Shown piece by piece: positions 7,798-16,919 of a stretch of DNA of 64,000 bases (positions within the stretch are counted from its first letter, which is position 1; each line of letters begins with the position of its first letter). The notes beneath the pieces were generated by a model. The model saw only the letters and a list, made by a program, of their open reading frames with translations, did not search any database and was not told the origin of the DNA. The DNA comes from Salinimicrobium sp050750585. Lineage in GTDB: Bacteria; Bacteroidota; Bacteroidia; Flavobacteriales; Flavobacteriaceae. The stretch is from positions 195,723 through 259,722 of the forward strand of contig NZ_JBOJLM010000006.1 in the NCBI RefSeq assembly GCF_050750585.1. Reading direction: 5' to 3'. The translations under genes were made by a program, and so were the position numbers.

Positions 7798-8701
7798 GAA
7801 ATATCTCATTGCCGTTGTAGGCCCTACTGCCATTGGAAAAACAGCGCTGGGTATTGAGCTTGCCCGGCATTTTAATACTGAAATTATCTCGGCCGATTCA
7901 AGGCAGTTCTACAAAGAGATGCAAATAGGTACTGCGGTACCTTCTGAAACAGAACTGAAAGCTGCACGGCATCATTTTATTCAGCATATTTCTGTGGAAG
8001 AAGATTATTCTGTAGGAGATTTTGAACGTGATGCTATTCAACGTCTTCAGGAGTTATTTTTGAAGCACGATGTGGTGGTGATGGTTGGCGGCAGCGGACT
8101 TTATATTGATGCGGTAGTAAAAGGTCTTGATGAATTTCCGGAAGTAGATCCGCAAATTAGGCTCAATTTGAAGGAGGAATTGGAGCAAAAAGGACTGGAA
8201 ACCCTTCAGGAGGAACTCAAAACCCTTGATCCGGAGTATTATTCCGAAGTAGATCTACAGAATCCGCAGCGGGTGATCAGGGCGTTGGAAATTTGCAGGG
8301 GCACCGGGAAACCTTATTCAGACTTCAGAAAAAAGAGTTCTAAAAATCGCTTTTTTGACACCTTATATGTGGGAATTTCAGCGGAACGCGAATTTATTTA
8401 TGACCGTATTAACCGCAGGGTTGATATCATGATGCAACAGGGTCTTTTGGAAGAGGTAAAAGGCCTAAACGACAAGCGTGAGTGCAACGCCCTGAATACG
8501 GTGGGATATAAGGAAATTTTTAAATACCTCGATGCACAGTGGGATCTTGACACTGCGGTAAGTGAAATAAAAAAGAACACCAGAAGGTTTGCGAAACGAC
8601 AACTCACCTGGTTTAGGAAAAATGAAGCGATCAACTGGTTTGATGCCGAAACCCCGGTCAAAGAGATCATCACTGCTATTCAGAAAAAAATTACTTTATA
8701 A
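7790..8701 (+). CDS. miaA: tRNA dimethylallyltransferase
   Basis: A 303-residue enzyme that transfers a dimethylallyl group to N6 of A37 in tRNAs reading codons beginning with U. The P-loop VVGPTAIGKTALGIEL is at residues 9-24, with the substrate-binding ISADSRQFYKEMQIGTAVP at about 33-51 and the conserved VGGSGLYIDAV at about 99-109. NTVGYKEI and the basic RRFAKRQLTWFRK near the C-terminus are tRNA-contact motifs. The 3' end overlaps the convergent giant HYR gene by 11 bp. A diverged palindrome-like stretch near 8335-8355 is read as SKNRFFDTL. Confidence 0.97.
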   Translation: MNKKYLIAVVGPTAIGKTALGIELARHFNTEIISADSRQFYKEMQIGTAVPSETELKAARHHFIQHISVEEDYSVGDFERDAIQRLQELFLKHDVVVMVGGSGLYIDAVVKGLDEFPEVDPQIRLNLKEELEQKGLETLQEELKTLDPEYYSEVDLQNPQRVIRALEICRGTGKPYSDFRKKSSKNRFFDTLYVGISAEREFIYDRINRRVDIMMQQGLLEEVKGLNDKRECNALNTVGYKEIFKYLDAQWDLDTAVSEIKKNTRRFAKRQLTWFRKNEAINWFDAETPVKEIITAIQKKITL

Positions 8702-11700
8702 TTGCCCTTTTTAAGTACTCTCTGCCATTGGTGTAGATCACAAGCGGATATACTCCTGCCTGGTAAGCGCTTAAATCAAGCTGATACTCTGGAATGGGCT
8801 GACTATTGTCATATTGCTGCTCGCGAAGGAACCGGCCTCTAAAATCGAATATTTCAATCCTGTTTATTTGCAGCCCTGGAGAAAGTTCAAAGCTTATCAA
8901 GCCATCTCCGGGATTGGGATACATGATCAAAGAATCGCGCTCTGGTGCCGGAGACGAATCACAAACAATCTGCGGATCTTCAACCATCACCTTTACTGTA
9001 CAGGTACCACTTCCATTCACTGTAGAATAGGAAAGTATTACTTCGTTTTCTCCCAGGTCTTCACAGGTGAAAATAGATTGGCTCACATTATAAGTGCCAC
9101 TCATACCTCCTGTAAACAGATCTTGCGGCTGTAGCTGGGCACTTCCATTTGCATTTAACGCAAGTACAAAAAGGGCTTTGCACTCAATACCCGAAGGATT
9201 TTCTTCATATGGCTGCACCAGAATAGGTGTCTCGCAGATATCCACATTTCCGGAATTATCTGTCACCGTAAGCACCAGCTGCTGCTGCCCTAAATCGGCG
9301 GTGGTAAAGGAGGTGCGGTTAAGGCTCATGGAGGCAATTCCACAGTTATCTGTAGAGCCAGCACCAAAGTCTTCGGGAGAAAGGGTTGCAGTCCCATTTG
9401 CACCCAGGGTCAACACATAGTCTGCCTTACAATGGGCAACAGGATCTATATTATCCTCTACCTCTACCCTTATTTTGCAAGTTTGAGAGGGGTCATCTAT
9501 TTTGGAAAATGTAATATAATTGGTACCCAAATCTTCACAGGTATAAGTGGTTTCCCCATAGAAATCAATACCCGAAGGATCACCGTCAAACAAATCTTCG
9601 GCCTTTAAAATGGCATTTCCGTCGTTGTTTAATTGAAGAACGATTTCCTCTACACAATTGAGATCACCGCCCGTGCCCATAAAAGGCCTCACATTTACGA
9701 CAACCTCACAGAAATCGGAGTTTCCCGAAGCATCGGTTACTGTAAACCGCACTGTCTGGGTACCCACATCTTCGGTGGTAAAATTGTTTTTGCTCAAAGA
9801 CATATCTTCGATCCTGCAATTATCGGTAGAATTGAGGTCCACATCCTCAACAGATAATTGCCCTTCACCATTTTCATCCAGTACAAGGTCAATTTTGGAA
9901 ATACAATTTACCCTTGGCGCCAATTTATCAACAACGGTCACTTCTACTTCGCAGCTTCCAGTGTATTGGCCGTTATACGTAGCAGTGATCATTTGAGGCA
10001 GACCTATATCATCACAGGTAAAATCCTTTTTACTCAATTCGAGCTGAATGTCTTCCTCTTCCCCGGTATAGGTGAGAGTAAGTTCTGCATATCCATCCTG
10101 ATCAAGTTCTAATTCACCTGATTCTGTACAACGGATATCTTTAAGAGGATCATAAGGCACCACGTTCACGGTAGCCTCACAGGTTTCTATATTCCCATTC
10201 ACGTCTTCGACGGTTACCAAAATATCATTCTCTCCCACATCTGAAGTCTCAAAGCGGCTTTTGCTCAGGCTAATATTGTCTATTCCGCAATTGTCTTCTA
10301 TAGTGGATAACAATATTTCGGGCGGAATTACCCCGAAGCCATCTTCGTTCAGGTGAATTTCCAGGTCATCTCGGCAATTAATGATTGGTTTGACGTCATC
10401 AACCGGATCAACTGTAAAGGAACAATCGGCAATCTGGTTTCCTTCAGTCGCAGTTAAAGTGATTTCTGTACTGCCATAAATCAGTGTACCTTCAGGAGGA
10501 TCCTGAGTAATTTGGGCTGTGGATGAGTTCGCAGTCGCTAAATTTTTATAATCTGGTAATTTAAAAGAACAATTCTCTTCAAAGGAAGGAGTAAGGTTTC
10601 CGGGACAGGTAATCTCTAAAGGATCTGGATCTCCAGGCAATACAAGCTGAACTTCAAACTCACAACTATCTTCTTTTCCATCGACATCTGTTACTGTAAG
10701 AGTGATCGTGGTATCTTCTTCAATGACTATCCCTTCTCCAGGATTTTGAGTTACTGAGAATTGCTCACAGTCGCCTGTGACATTAGCAAGACCCCTATAA
10801 TCAGGAAGCGAAAAACGACCTGCTGAATCGGCATCTTCTGTTTGATCTCCCGGACAGGAAATAATCAACTCCGCCTGATTTATCAGGTTTACTTCAAATT
10901 CACAAAATTCTGTAGCTCCATCTAATGAAACCGTTAAACGAATGGTAGTATTGCCATTCACAACCGTTCCCTCTGCAGGGGATTGAGTAATGGTAGCACC
11001 GGGATTGGCAGAAGCCAAAGGTGTATAATCAGGAATACTGAAATCGCAGCTTCCCTGGATATCCTCCGTTTGATCCCCGGGACAGGTGATCTCTAAAGGA
11101 TCTGGATCTCCGGGCAATACAAGCTGAACTTCAAACTCACAACTATCTTCTTTTCCATCGACATCTATTACTGTAAGAGTGATGGTGGTATCTTCTTCAA
11201 TGACTATCCCTTCTCCAGGATTTTGAGTTAACGAGAATTGCTCACAGTCGCCTGTGACATTAGCAAGACCCCTATAATCAGGAAGCGAAAAACGACCTGC
11301 TGAATCGGCATCTTCTGTTTGATCTCCCGGACAGGAAATAATCAACTCCGCCTGATTTATCAGGTTTACTTCAAATTCACAAAATTCTGTAGCTCCATCT
11401 AATGAAGCCGTTAAACGAATGGTAATATTGTCATCTACAACCGTTCCCTCTGCAGGGGATTGAGTAATGGTAGCACCGGGATTGAAAGAAGCCAAATGTG
11501 TATAATCAGGAATACTAAAATCGCAACTTCCCTGGAGATCCTCCGTTTGATCCCCGGAGCAGGTGATCTCCAATGGGTCCAGGTTCTCTATAATTAGTTC
11601 GACTTGGCACGGAGTAGACTGGTTATCTTCACCGGAAGCATCATTATCGTAAGCATAGATTCTAAGAGTTGTATTCGAGAATATTTCCTCTCCCGCTTCC

Positions 11701-13829
11701 GGGACTTGAGAGTATGTTATAATCGCGTCGTCACAATTATCGACTGCATTTACTTGACTCAAAAGATTAGGAACAAAAAACCTATCGTCGACAGCTTCAA
11801 TTTTAAGGGAATCTGGTGGGCAGGCATTGAAAACAGGGGCTTCCTCATCATCAACAATAATGGTTAAAATACAAGTTGCAAAATTACCGGAAGGATCTGT
11901 AGCCTTGAATTCAATTTCAGTTTTTCCTACTGGGAAAAAGCTTCCTGAATCAGGACCATCATGGGATAAGCTCCAGTTTCCTGAATTATCTGTGACTTTA
12001 GGATCAGGAAAAGTAACCCTTACCTCACATTCTCCTGGGTCGACCAACACCGGTATGTCGCCAGGGCAGGTAATGACGGGATCTTCATCATCCATGACGG
12101 TAACTGTAAATTCGCAGGTACTTGTTCCCGCTGTATTTACAGCTTCATATCTAACAGTGGTAGTACCAATTGGAAATTCATCCCCTGAACCGAATGTACT
12201 AATCAAATTCACCTCTACTGCTCCATTTTTATCGGACGCTGTAGGATTAAAATAAACTACTGCTCCAGGTTGTCCCAGATCAGTTGAAACAGTTAAATCC
12301 TCACAATCGAAGAAAACAGGAGGGGTGAGGATCACTTCATCTTCTTCTTCATATTCAATTGAAAACTCGTCTTCAGGTTGTGGGTCACATTTAAAAAGAT
12401 CAGATTCTTCTATAACCACCTTTACCTCTCCCGGTGCCACGGGTACAACTTCGGCTATGAAATTGTCCTGGCGTTGAAAATATTTTAAAGTAAAGTCGAA
12501 ATTGATATCCATTAATGCTGGATAACTAAAAAAATCCTGGGGTGGAGCACCTTGTAATCGTAAATTATTAAGTGCGATTTCTCCACAATTATCTAACGCC
12601 AAATCGATAGGCAAATTCAAGTTGGATGAATCAAATTGTTTTACAAACTTAAATTCCTCATTAGTATTGAAAACATTCACCGTATATCTACTGTCTCGAA
12701 TGGTCTCGTAGTTGCTTAAAACTTCTAAGGGATCATTAAATAAGTCTGTTAAATTAAAATCATTTCGGTAATCTATGACATATAAATATCCGTATTCATC
12801 TACAACAAGACTTCCTGGGTTTCCTTGTACACCTCCCTGTATAACTTCAACAGGTTTGTAATCTTTATCAAAAATTATAATCCTGGGATTTCGTTGACTT
12901 CCTCCTGACTCACTGACGTAAATATTTTTATGTTTATCAACTGCTATACGATAAGGATCTTGTATTTGCTGTCCGTTATAAGTAGGAATTTTTTTTAGCA
13001 AAATTCCATTTGGAGAATATATTTTGATGGCGTCCTGATCGGGAGTATTTCCAGTAAAGTTATCTGCAACATATATATTACCATCCTGGTCTAAAGCTAA
13101 ACCAGTAGCTCCTCTGGGATTATCACTATTTGCATTACTTCCTGTCCCAATTGGTGTTAAGGCAGAATAACTGGAATCAAACACCAAAACCTGCCCTTTC
13201 TCTGAATCTGCGATGTAAATATTTCCGTTGTCTCTATTTATTGCTAAATCTAAGGGAGTACTAAATTTATTTCCTGGTATAACATTAACACCAATGCCAC
13301 TTTGATTTATTTTGAACACTCCATCGTATAGCGTTAAATAAAAAAGTTCGTTATTTTCATTAAAATCAACACTAACAACAGTTTCCTTCAATTTTTCTGC
13401 CAAATAGCTTTCAATGTTATTTGAAAAGAATGCGCCAATTAATTCTGCCTCTGTTGTTTTAACCTGGAAATTTTCTAAATTCACCCCAGATCCCTGATAA
13501 GGAAACTTAGGATCTACTCTCGTAATATTTTGTATACCTCCATTAGTCACCTCCAAATCCGCCTCTACTAAATCACGATTTACAGGGCCTTCAAACTTTA
13601 TGTCAATAGGAATTGGATTGGTACTCGTAGGCCCCGGTTCTTCAGAACTGGAAATATCAACTCCATTCTGTGCATGTAATAAAGTCCCACAATTCAGAAG
13701 AAAAAATAGAAGAAATAACCTCTCAAAAACGGCATTTTTTAGCCCTCTTGTATTTCGGCCACAACCAAAAAAATGCCGCAGGAGTACGGCAGTAGAATGA
13801 CATTTTTGGATGGCATGAAGTCTCCTCAT
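8691..13829 (-). CDS. Giant secreted HYR/NHL-repeat protein with type IX sorting domain
   Basis: A 1712-residue predicted cell-surface or secreted protein. After an unusually long N-terminus, a hydrophobic signal segment (about residues 36-53, FLLFFLLNCGTLLHA) is followed by NHL-like beta-propeller repeats (about 170-430; units such as IYIADSEKGQVLVFD and LYVIDY). A long series of HYR/Ig-like domains with the recurrent CPGD and TDxSGN motifs runs from about 505 to 1630. The last ~80 residues (MYPNPGDGL ... YLKRAIIK) are a Por secretion (T9SS type A) sorting domain. Residues ~758-1075 are a two-copy duplication. A role in adhesion or matrix binding is inference. No partner operon is evident. 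Confidence 0.88.
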   Translation of the reverse strand: MRRLHAIQKCHSTAVLLRHFFGCGRNTRGLKNAVFERLFLLFFLLNCGTLLHAQNGVDISSSEEPGPTSTNPIPIDIKFEGPVNRDLVEADLEVTNGGIQNITRVDPKFPYQGSGVNLENFQVKTTEAELIGAFFSNNIESYLAEKLKETVVSVDFNENNELFYLTLYDGVFKINQSGIGVNVIPGNKFSTPLDLAINRDNGNIYIADSEKGQVLVFDSSYSALTPIGTGSNANSDNPRGATGLALDQDGNIYVADNFTGNTPDQDAIKIYSPNGILLKKIPTYNGQQIQDPYRIAVDKHKNIYVSESGGSQRNPRIIIFDKDYKPVEVIQGGVQGNPGSLVVDEYGYLYVIDYRNDFNLTDLFNDPLEVLSNYETIRDSRYTVNVFNTNEEFKFVKQFDSSNLNLPIDLALDNCGEIALNNLRLQGAPPQDFFSYPALMDINFDFTLKYFQRQDNFIAEVVPVAPGEVKVVIEESDLFKCDPQPEDEFSIEYEEEDEVILTPPVFFDCEDLTVSTDLGQPGAVVYFNPTASDKNGAVEVNLISTFGSGDEFPIGTTTVRYEAVNTAGTSTCEFTVTVMDDEDPVITCPGDIPVLVDPGECEVRVTFPDPKVTDNSGNWSLSHDGPDSGSFFPVGKTEIEFKATDPSGNFATCILTIIVDDEEAPVFNACPPDSLKIEAVDDRFFVPNLLSQVNAVDNCDDAIITYSQVPEAGEEIFSNTTLRIYAYDNDASGEDNQSTPCQVELIIENLDPLEITCSGDQTEDLQGSCDFSIPDYTHLASFNPGATITQSPAEGTVVDDNITIRLTASLDGATEFCEFEVNLINQAELIISCPGDQTEDADSAGRFSLPDYRGLANVTGDCEQFSLTQNPGEGIVIEEDTTITLTVIDVDGKEDSCEFEVQLVLPGDPDPLEITCPGDQTEDIQGSCDFSIPDYTPLASANPGATITQSPAEGTVVNGNTTIRLTVSLDGATEFCEFEVNLINQAELIISCPGDQTEDADSAGRFSLPDYRGLANVTGDCEQFSVTQNPGEGIVIEEDTTITLTVTDVDGKEDSCEFEVQLVLPGDPDPLEITCPGNLTPSFEENCSFKLPDYKNLATANSSTAQITQDPPEGTLIYGSTEITLTATEGNQIADCSFTVDPVDDVKPIINCRDDLEIHLNEDGFGVIPPEILLSTIEDNCGIDNISLSKSRFETSDVGENDILVTVEDVNGNIETCEATVNVVPYDPLKDIRCTESGELELDQDGYAELTLTYTGEEEDIQLELSKKDFTCDDIGLPQMITATYNGQYTGSCEVEVTVVDKLAPRVNCISKIDLVLDENGEGQLSVEDVDLNSTDNCRIEDMSLSKNNFTTEDVGTQTVRFTVTDASGNSDFCEVVVNVRPFMGTGGDLNCVEEIVLQLNNDGNAILKAEDLFDGDPSGIDFYGETTYTCEDLGTNYITFSKIDDPSQTCKIRVEVEDNIDPVAHCKADYVLTLGANGTATLSPEDFGAGSTDNCGIASMSLNRTSFTTADLGQQQLVLTVTDNSGNVDICETPILVQPYEENPSGIECKALFVLALNANGSAQLQPQDLFTGGMSGTYNVSQSIFTCEDLGENEVILSYSTVNGSGTCTVKVMVEDPQIVCDSSPAPERDSLIMYPNPGDGLISFELSPGLQINRIEIFDFRGRFLREQQYDNSQPIPEYQLDLSAYQAGVYPLVIYTNGREYLKRAIIK
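10604..11557. repeat. Tandem duplication, period 477 bp, inside the HYR protein gene
   Basis: Two adjacent copies (10604-11080 and 11081-11557) are nearly identical over 477 bp, which is 159 codons and two HYR modules. The bases after the second copy also resemble the unit start. The near-identity at DNA level, including silent sites, indicates a recent event; 477 is a multiple of three, so the frame is kept. Confidence 0.9.
13722..13744. repeat. Dispersed palindrome, copy 3, inside the signal-peptide coding region
   Basis: AAAAACGGCATTTTTT at 13725-13740 with CTCTC on the left and AGCCCTCT on the right. It lies in the N-terminal region of the giant HYR protein, where it is read as LKNAVFERL. 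A related half-site lies at 13796-13807 in the same leader region. Confidence 0.65.
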
Positions 13830-13910
13830 TTAGTGCAGGTTACACGCAAATATAAGTAAGTAAACGAAGACCCCCGGGCAGGAAAATGTTAACATGTAAA
13901 TATAAGGACG

Positions 13911-13933
13911 TTGCTGCAGCTTTACTGCAGCAA
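13911..13933. terminator. Hairpin downstream of the response regulator
   Basis: A perfect 9-bp stem TTGCTGCAG / CTGCAGCAA with a 5-nt loop, between the response-regulator stop (13967) and the start of the giant gene. No strong U-tract follows on either strand, so termination is possible but not certain. Confidence 0.4.
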
Positions 13934-13966
13934 GGCCCAAATACTTAGAAACTGAAATCTAATATG

Positions 13967-14689
13967 TTAACTCTGTGCTTCTTCTTTATTTCTTATAACA
14001 AGCCTGAATCCTTCCCCATGAATGTTAAGGATCTCAACGTTCTCATCCTTTTTAAGGTATTTACGTAGCTTGGCAATATAAACATCCATACTTCGGGATG
14101 TAAAATAGTTGTCGTCTCTCCAAATCTTTGTTAGTGCAAGCTCTCTTGGCATAAGATCGTTCTCATGTAAAGCGAGCAGGCGCAGCAATTCATTTTCTTT
14201 TGGAGAAAGTTTTGAAGGCTCTTCATCCCTAAAGGTAAGGAAGCGGAGCTTTGAATTGAGGTGGAAATCTCCAATCTGGAATTCAAACTGCTTGCTATCG
14301 GCCACACTATCTGTAGCTTTACGCTGCATAATGGCTTTGATCTTCATAAGCAGTACTTCACTGTCAAAAGGCTTGTTGAGGTAGTCATCTGCCCCTACTT
14401 TGTAACCTTTCAACACATCTTCTTTCATTGCTTTCGCAGTTAAAAAGATAATTGGCACTTCTTCGTTCTTTTCCCGAATTTCTTTGGCCAGGGTGAAACC
14501 ATCTTTATAAGGCATCATTACATCAAGAATGCAAAGATCAAAATCATCTTTTTTAAACTTTTCAAATCCTTCCATTCCATTTTTGGCATGAGTGACCTCA
14601 TAATCGTTCATGGCCAGGTAATCTTTTAATACCGTTCCAAAGTTTGGATCGTCTTCAACTAGTAAAATCTTCTTATTTTCAGTTTCCAT
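13967..14689 (-). CDS. OmpR-family response regulator
   Basis: A 240-residue DNA-binding regulator. The receiver domain (residues ~1-125) has the acidic pocket VEDD, the phospho-acceptor in LCILDVMMPYKDGF (Asp at about residue 54), FLTAKAMKEDVLKGYKVGADDYLNKPF with the conserved Thr and Lys, and a winged-helix C-terminal domain (about 140-235, SPKENELLRLLALHEND ... SMDVYIAKLRKYL). It starts 3 nt after the stop of the histidine kinase gene, so the two form an operon and a cognate pair. The output genes cannot be read from the sequence. Confidence 0.95.
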   Translation of the reverse strand: METENKKILLVEDDPNFGTVLKDYLAMNDYEVTHAKNGMEGFEKFKKDDFDLCILDVMMPYKDGFTLAKEIREKNEEVPIIFLTAKAMKEDVLKGYKVGADDYLNKPFDSEVLLMKIKAIMQRKATDSVADSKQFEFQIGDFHLNSKLRFLTFRDEEPSKLSPKENELLRLLALHENDLMPRELALTKIWRDDNYFTSRSMDVYIAKLRKYLKKDENVEILNIHGEGFRLVIRNKEEAQS

Positions 14690-14692
14690 AAA

Positions 14693-16261
14693 TTAAGATA
14701 TTAGTGGTAGTTTAATTATAAATGTACTTCCTTTTCCTTTTTCACTTTCCACGCTAATTTGTCCGTGGTGATCATCAAGGATACGCTTTGCATAGGCAAG
14801 ACCCAGGCCGTGGCCTTTCACATTATGGATATCTCCCGTATGCTCACGATAAAACTTCTCAAATATTTTTTTCTGCACAGGTTTCGTCATTCCGCTCCCC
14901 TGGTCACGTACCTTCATTACAATGTAGTTCTTTACATTCTCGGTATAGATATCAATCTTTGGTGTATCTGGAGAATATTTTACTGCATTGTCCAGCAGGT
15001 TCACTATTACATTGGTAAAATGGGTTGGGTTTGCCAGAATGGAAGCCCTTAAAGCTCCAAAATGGGTTTGCACATACCCCTGTTTGTCTTCTACAATTAG
15101 CTCTACATGGGTTATAGCTTCTTCAATCAACTCATGTAAATCAAGTCTTTCTTTTTTAAGGTCCAGTTCGTTCTTTTCGAGCCGGGAAATTCGCAATACG
15201 TTCTCTACCTGGGCATGCATTCTTTTATTCTCATCCCTTATCATGCGGTGATAATGCGCCACCTTTTCGGGATTGTTCATCACCTTCGGATTCTTAATAG
15301 CATCAAGCGCCAAATTTATTGTCGCAATAGGGGTTTTGAACTCGTGCGTCATGTTATTAATAAAATCCGTTTTTATCTCGGATATCTGTCTTTGCTTTAT
15401 CAACTGAGAGAGCGCACTGGAATAAGCTATCACAATAATAAGCGTAAAAATAATTGATAAAGCCGCCATCAAAGTAATGGAAGACAATACAACCTGTTTC
15501 TTTTCAGTGAAATTTACGAACAATTGGTAATTGTTACTGCTATTCCCCGAAGTAAAAATAGGCACCCTGTAAGTGGACCTGGCATCAAGTTCAAAATTAT
15601 CTGACTGTACCTTGGTAGCCAGACCATTACCGTAAATTCCGTATTCAAAGGAGGTATTCATCCCCCTGTTGCTTAGTTCCGTCTGGATCAAATCTTCAAG
15701 GTATGACCTGGAAACCCGCTCATGCAGAGGTTTCCTGCTCGTATATTCGCTCACAGTGGAACGGATAAATTCCTTCTCTACATCTTTCATCCTAAAGATG
15801 CGGTTGATCCTGCCAGTGGTAGAAAGCATATTCTCATTCATACTGTCGTTCTCCACCAGCTTTGACACCTTCCGGTTAATCAATTTTTTAAACTGAACGG
15901 TATCAACAGATGCATCCAGAAAAGCGGTAGAAAGCTTAAAATCTTCCTCTAAACTTCCCTGTGAAGATAGGTAAACATCATCTGAGAATTCTTGCTGTTC
16001 TTCAAATATTTCGTTTATAATAGCGCTGTCTGCCTGCGCGCCCAAACTGTCTACCAATTCCTGCATCGCGAAATAGTAGTTCTCCAGCTCGTTATTCTCT
16101 ACTTCATTAGCTACTCTTCGCAGTATCTGTTTAGCATTAAAAGAGAACTGCTCTTCTTTGCTCTCAACTGTATTTTTTATCCAAAATCCCTGAACAAATA
16201 TAATTCCTATAAGAGAGAGGCTCATGAGAACCACCAAAAGAAAAAATATCTTTTTGTTCAT
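14693..16261 (-). CDS. Membrane sensor histidine kinase
   Basis: A 522-residue kinase. The N-terminal membrane helix (about residues 5-29) is followed by a ~220-residue periplasmic sensor rich in acidic residues. A second membrane helix (about 258-283) leads to the HisKA H-box FINNMTHEFKTPIATINLALD. The catalytic domain has NVIVNLLDNAVKYSP (N box), VRDQGSGM (G1) and GHGLGLAYAKRIL (G2). It phosphorylates the regulator encoded just downstream. The -7 box TACTTTTG (16267-16274) ends only 5 nt before the ATG, so the mRNA is probably leaderless. The ligand is unknown. Confidence 0.95.
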   Translation of the reverse strand: MNKKIFFLLVVLMSLSLIGIIFVQGFWIKNTVESKEEQFSFNAKQILRRVANEVENNELENYYFAMQELVDSLGAQADSAIINEIFEEQQEFSDDVYLSSQGSLEEDFKLSTAFLDASVDTVQFKKLINRKVSKLVENDSMNENMLSTTGRINRIFRMKDVEKEFIRSTVSEYTSRKPLHERVSRSYLEDLIQTELSNRGMNTSFEYGIYGNGLATKVQSDNFELDARSTYRVPIFTSGNSSNNYQLFVNFTEKKQVVLSSITLMAALSIIFTLIIVIAYSSALSQLIKQRQISEIKTDFINNMTHEFKTPIATINLALDAIKNPKVMNNPEKVAHYHRMIRDENKRMHAQVENVLRISRLEKNELDLKKERLDLHELIEEAITHVELIVEDKQGYVQTHFGALRASILANPTHFTNVIVNLLDNAVKYSPDTPKIDIYTENVKNYIVMKVRDQGSGMTKPVQKKIFEKFYREHTGDIHNVKGHGLGLAYAKRILDDHHGQISVESEKGKGSTFIIKLPLIS

Positions 16262-16266
16262 ATCTT

Positions 16267-16295
16267 CAAAAGTATGATTTTAACATTTAGCCAAA
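16267..16295 (-). promoter_or_regulatory. Promoter of the sensor kinase/response regulator operon
   Basis: The minus strand has TTTG (16292-16295), a 17-nt spacer and TACTTTTG (16267-16274). The ATG at 16261 begins 6 nt downstream, where transcription itself would be expected to start. Confidence 0.55.
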
Positions 16296-16343
16296 ATACC
16301 CTTTAACCAAAAGTTAACAAAAGAAATCCAGTATTTACGCGCT

Positions 16344-16919
16344 CTAGACGAGGGTTTCATGTAGTTCATGCACTGCTTTACGGGTGCTGGAGAGCTCCTT
16401 ATTTTCGATGATAAAGTCGGCTAATTTCGCCTTTTCTTCATCACTCCACTGGTTGTTCATTCTGGCTTCGATTTCTTCGAGGGTAGATTTGTCGCGTTTT
16501 TTAAGCCTTTCAATCCTTCGATCTAGTGGGGCCGTGATAAGGAGATTGAAATCGCACTTTTTATATCCCCCGGATTCAAACAGAATGGCTGCTTCATAAA
16601 TCACATAGGGCGCCACCTGCTCTTTTTTCCACGATTCAAAATGCCGGGCCACAGCAGGGTGTATAATAGCATTTAATTGCTCAAGTTTCTCGCGGTCTCC
16701 AAAGACTTTTGAAGCAATATATTTTCTTTCGGGCAGCCCATTTTTATAGCTGTGTTCTCCAAAAAGTGCTTGTACGGCCGATTTTACCTCAGGGTTGATT
16801 ACCATTAATTGTTTGGCTTCATCATCGGCGATAAAAACCGGAATACCAAGTTCTTTAAAGAAACCCGCAACAGTAGTTTTTCCACTTCCAATTCCTCCCG
16901 TAAGTCCTACTACTTTCAT
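16344..16919 (-). CDS. coaE: Dephospho-CoA kinase
   Basis: A 191-residue enzyme for the last step of coenzyme A synthesis, phosphorylation of the ribose 3'-hydroxyl of dephospho-CoA by ATP. The P-loop GLTGGIGSGKTTVA is at residues 5-18; VFIADDEAKQL (about 29-39) and AAILFESG (about 109-116) are family motifs. Normal length. Its start overlaps the stop of the YbbR-like gene by 4 nt (ATGA), so it is translated from the same operon. Confidence 0.96.
   Translation of the reverse strand: MKVVGLTGGIGSGKTTVAGFFKELGIPVFIADDEAKQLMVINPEVKSAVQALFGEHSYKNGLPERKYIASKVFGDREKLEQLNAIIHPAVARHFESWKKEQVAPYVIYEAAILFESGGYKKCDFNLLITAPLDRRIERLKKRDKSTLEEIEARMNNQWSDEEKAKLADFIIENKELSSTRKAVHELHETLV

Noticed and set aside
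8691..13829. Read the many plus-strand ORFs opposite the giant protein as genes
   Set aside because: They are shadows of the repetitive HYR sequence, lack starts with signals, and mirror the duplication.
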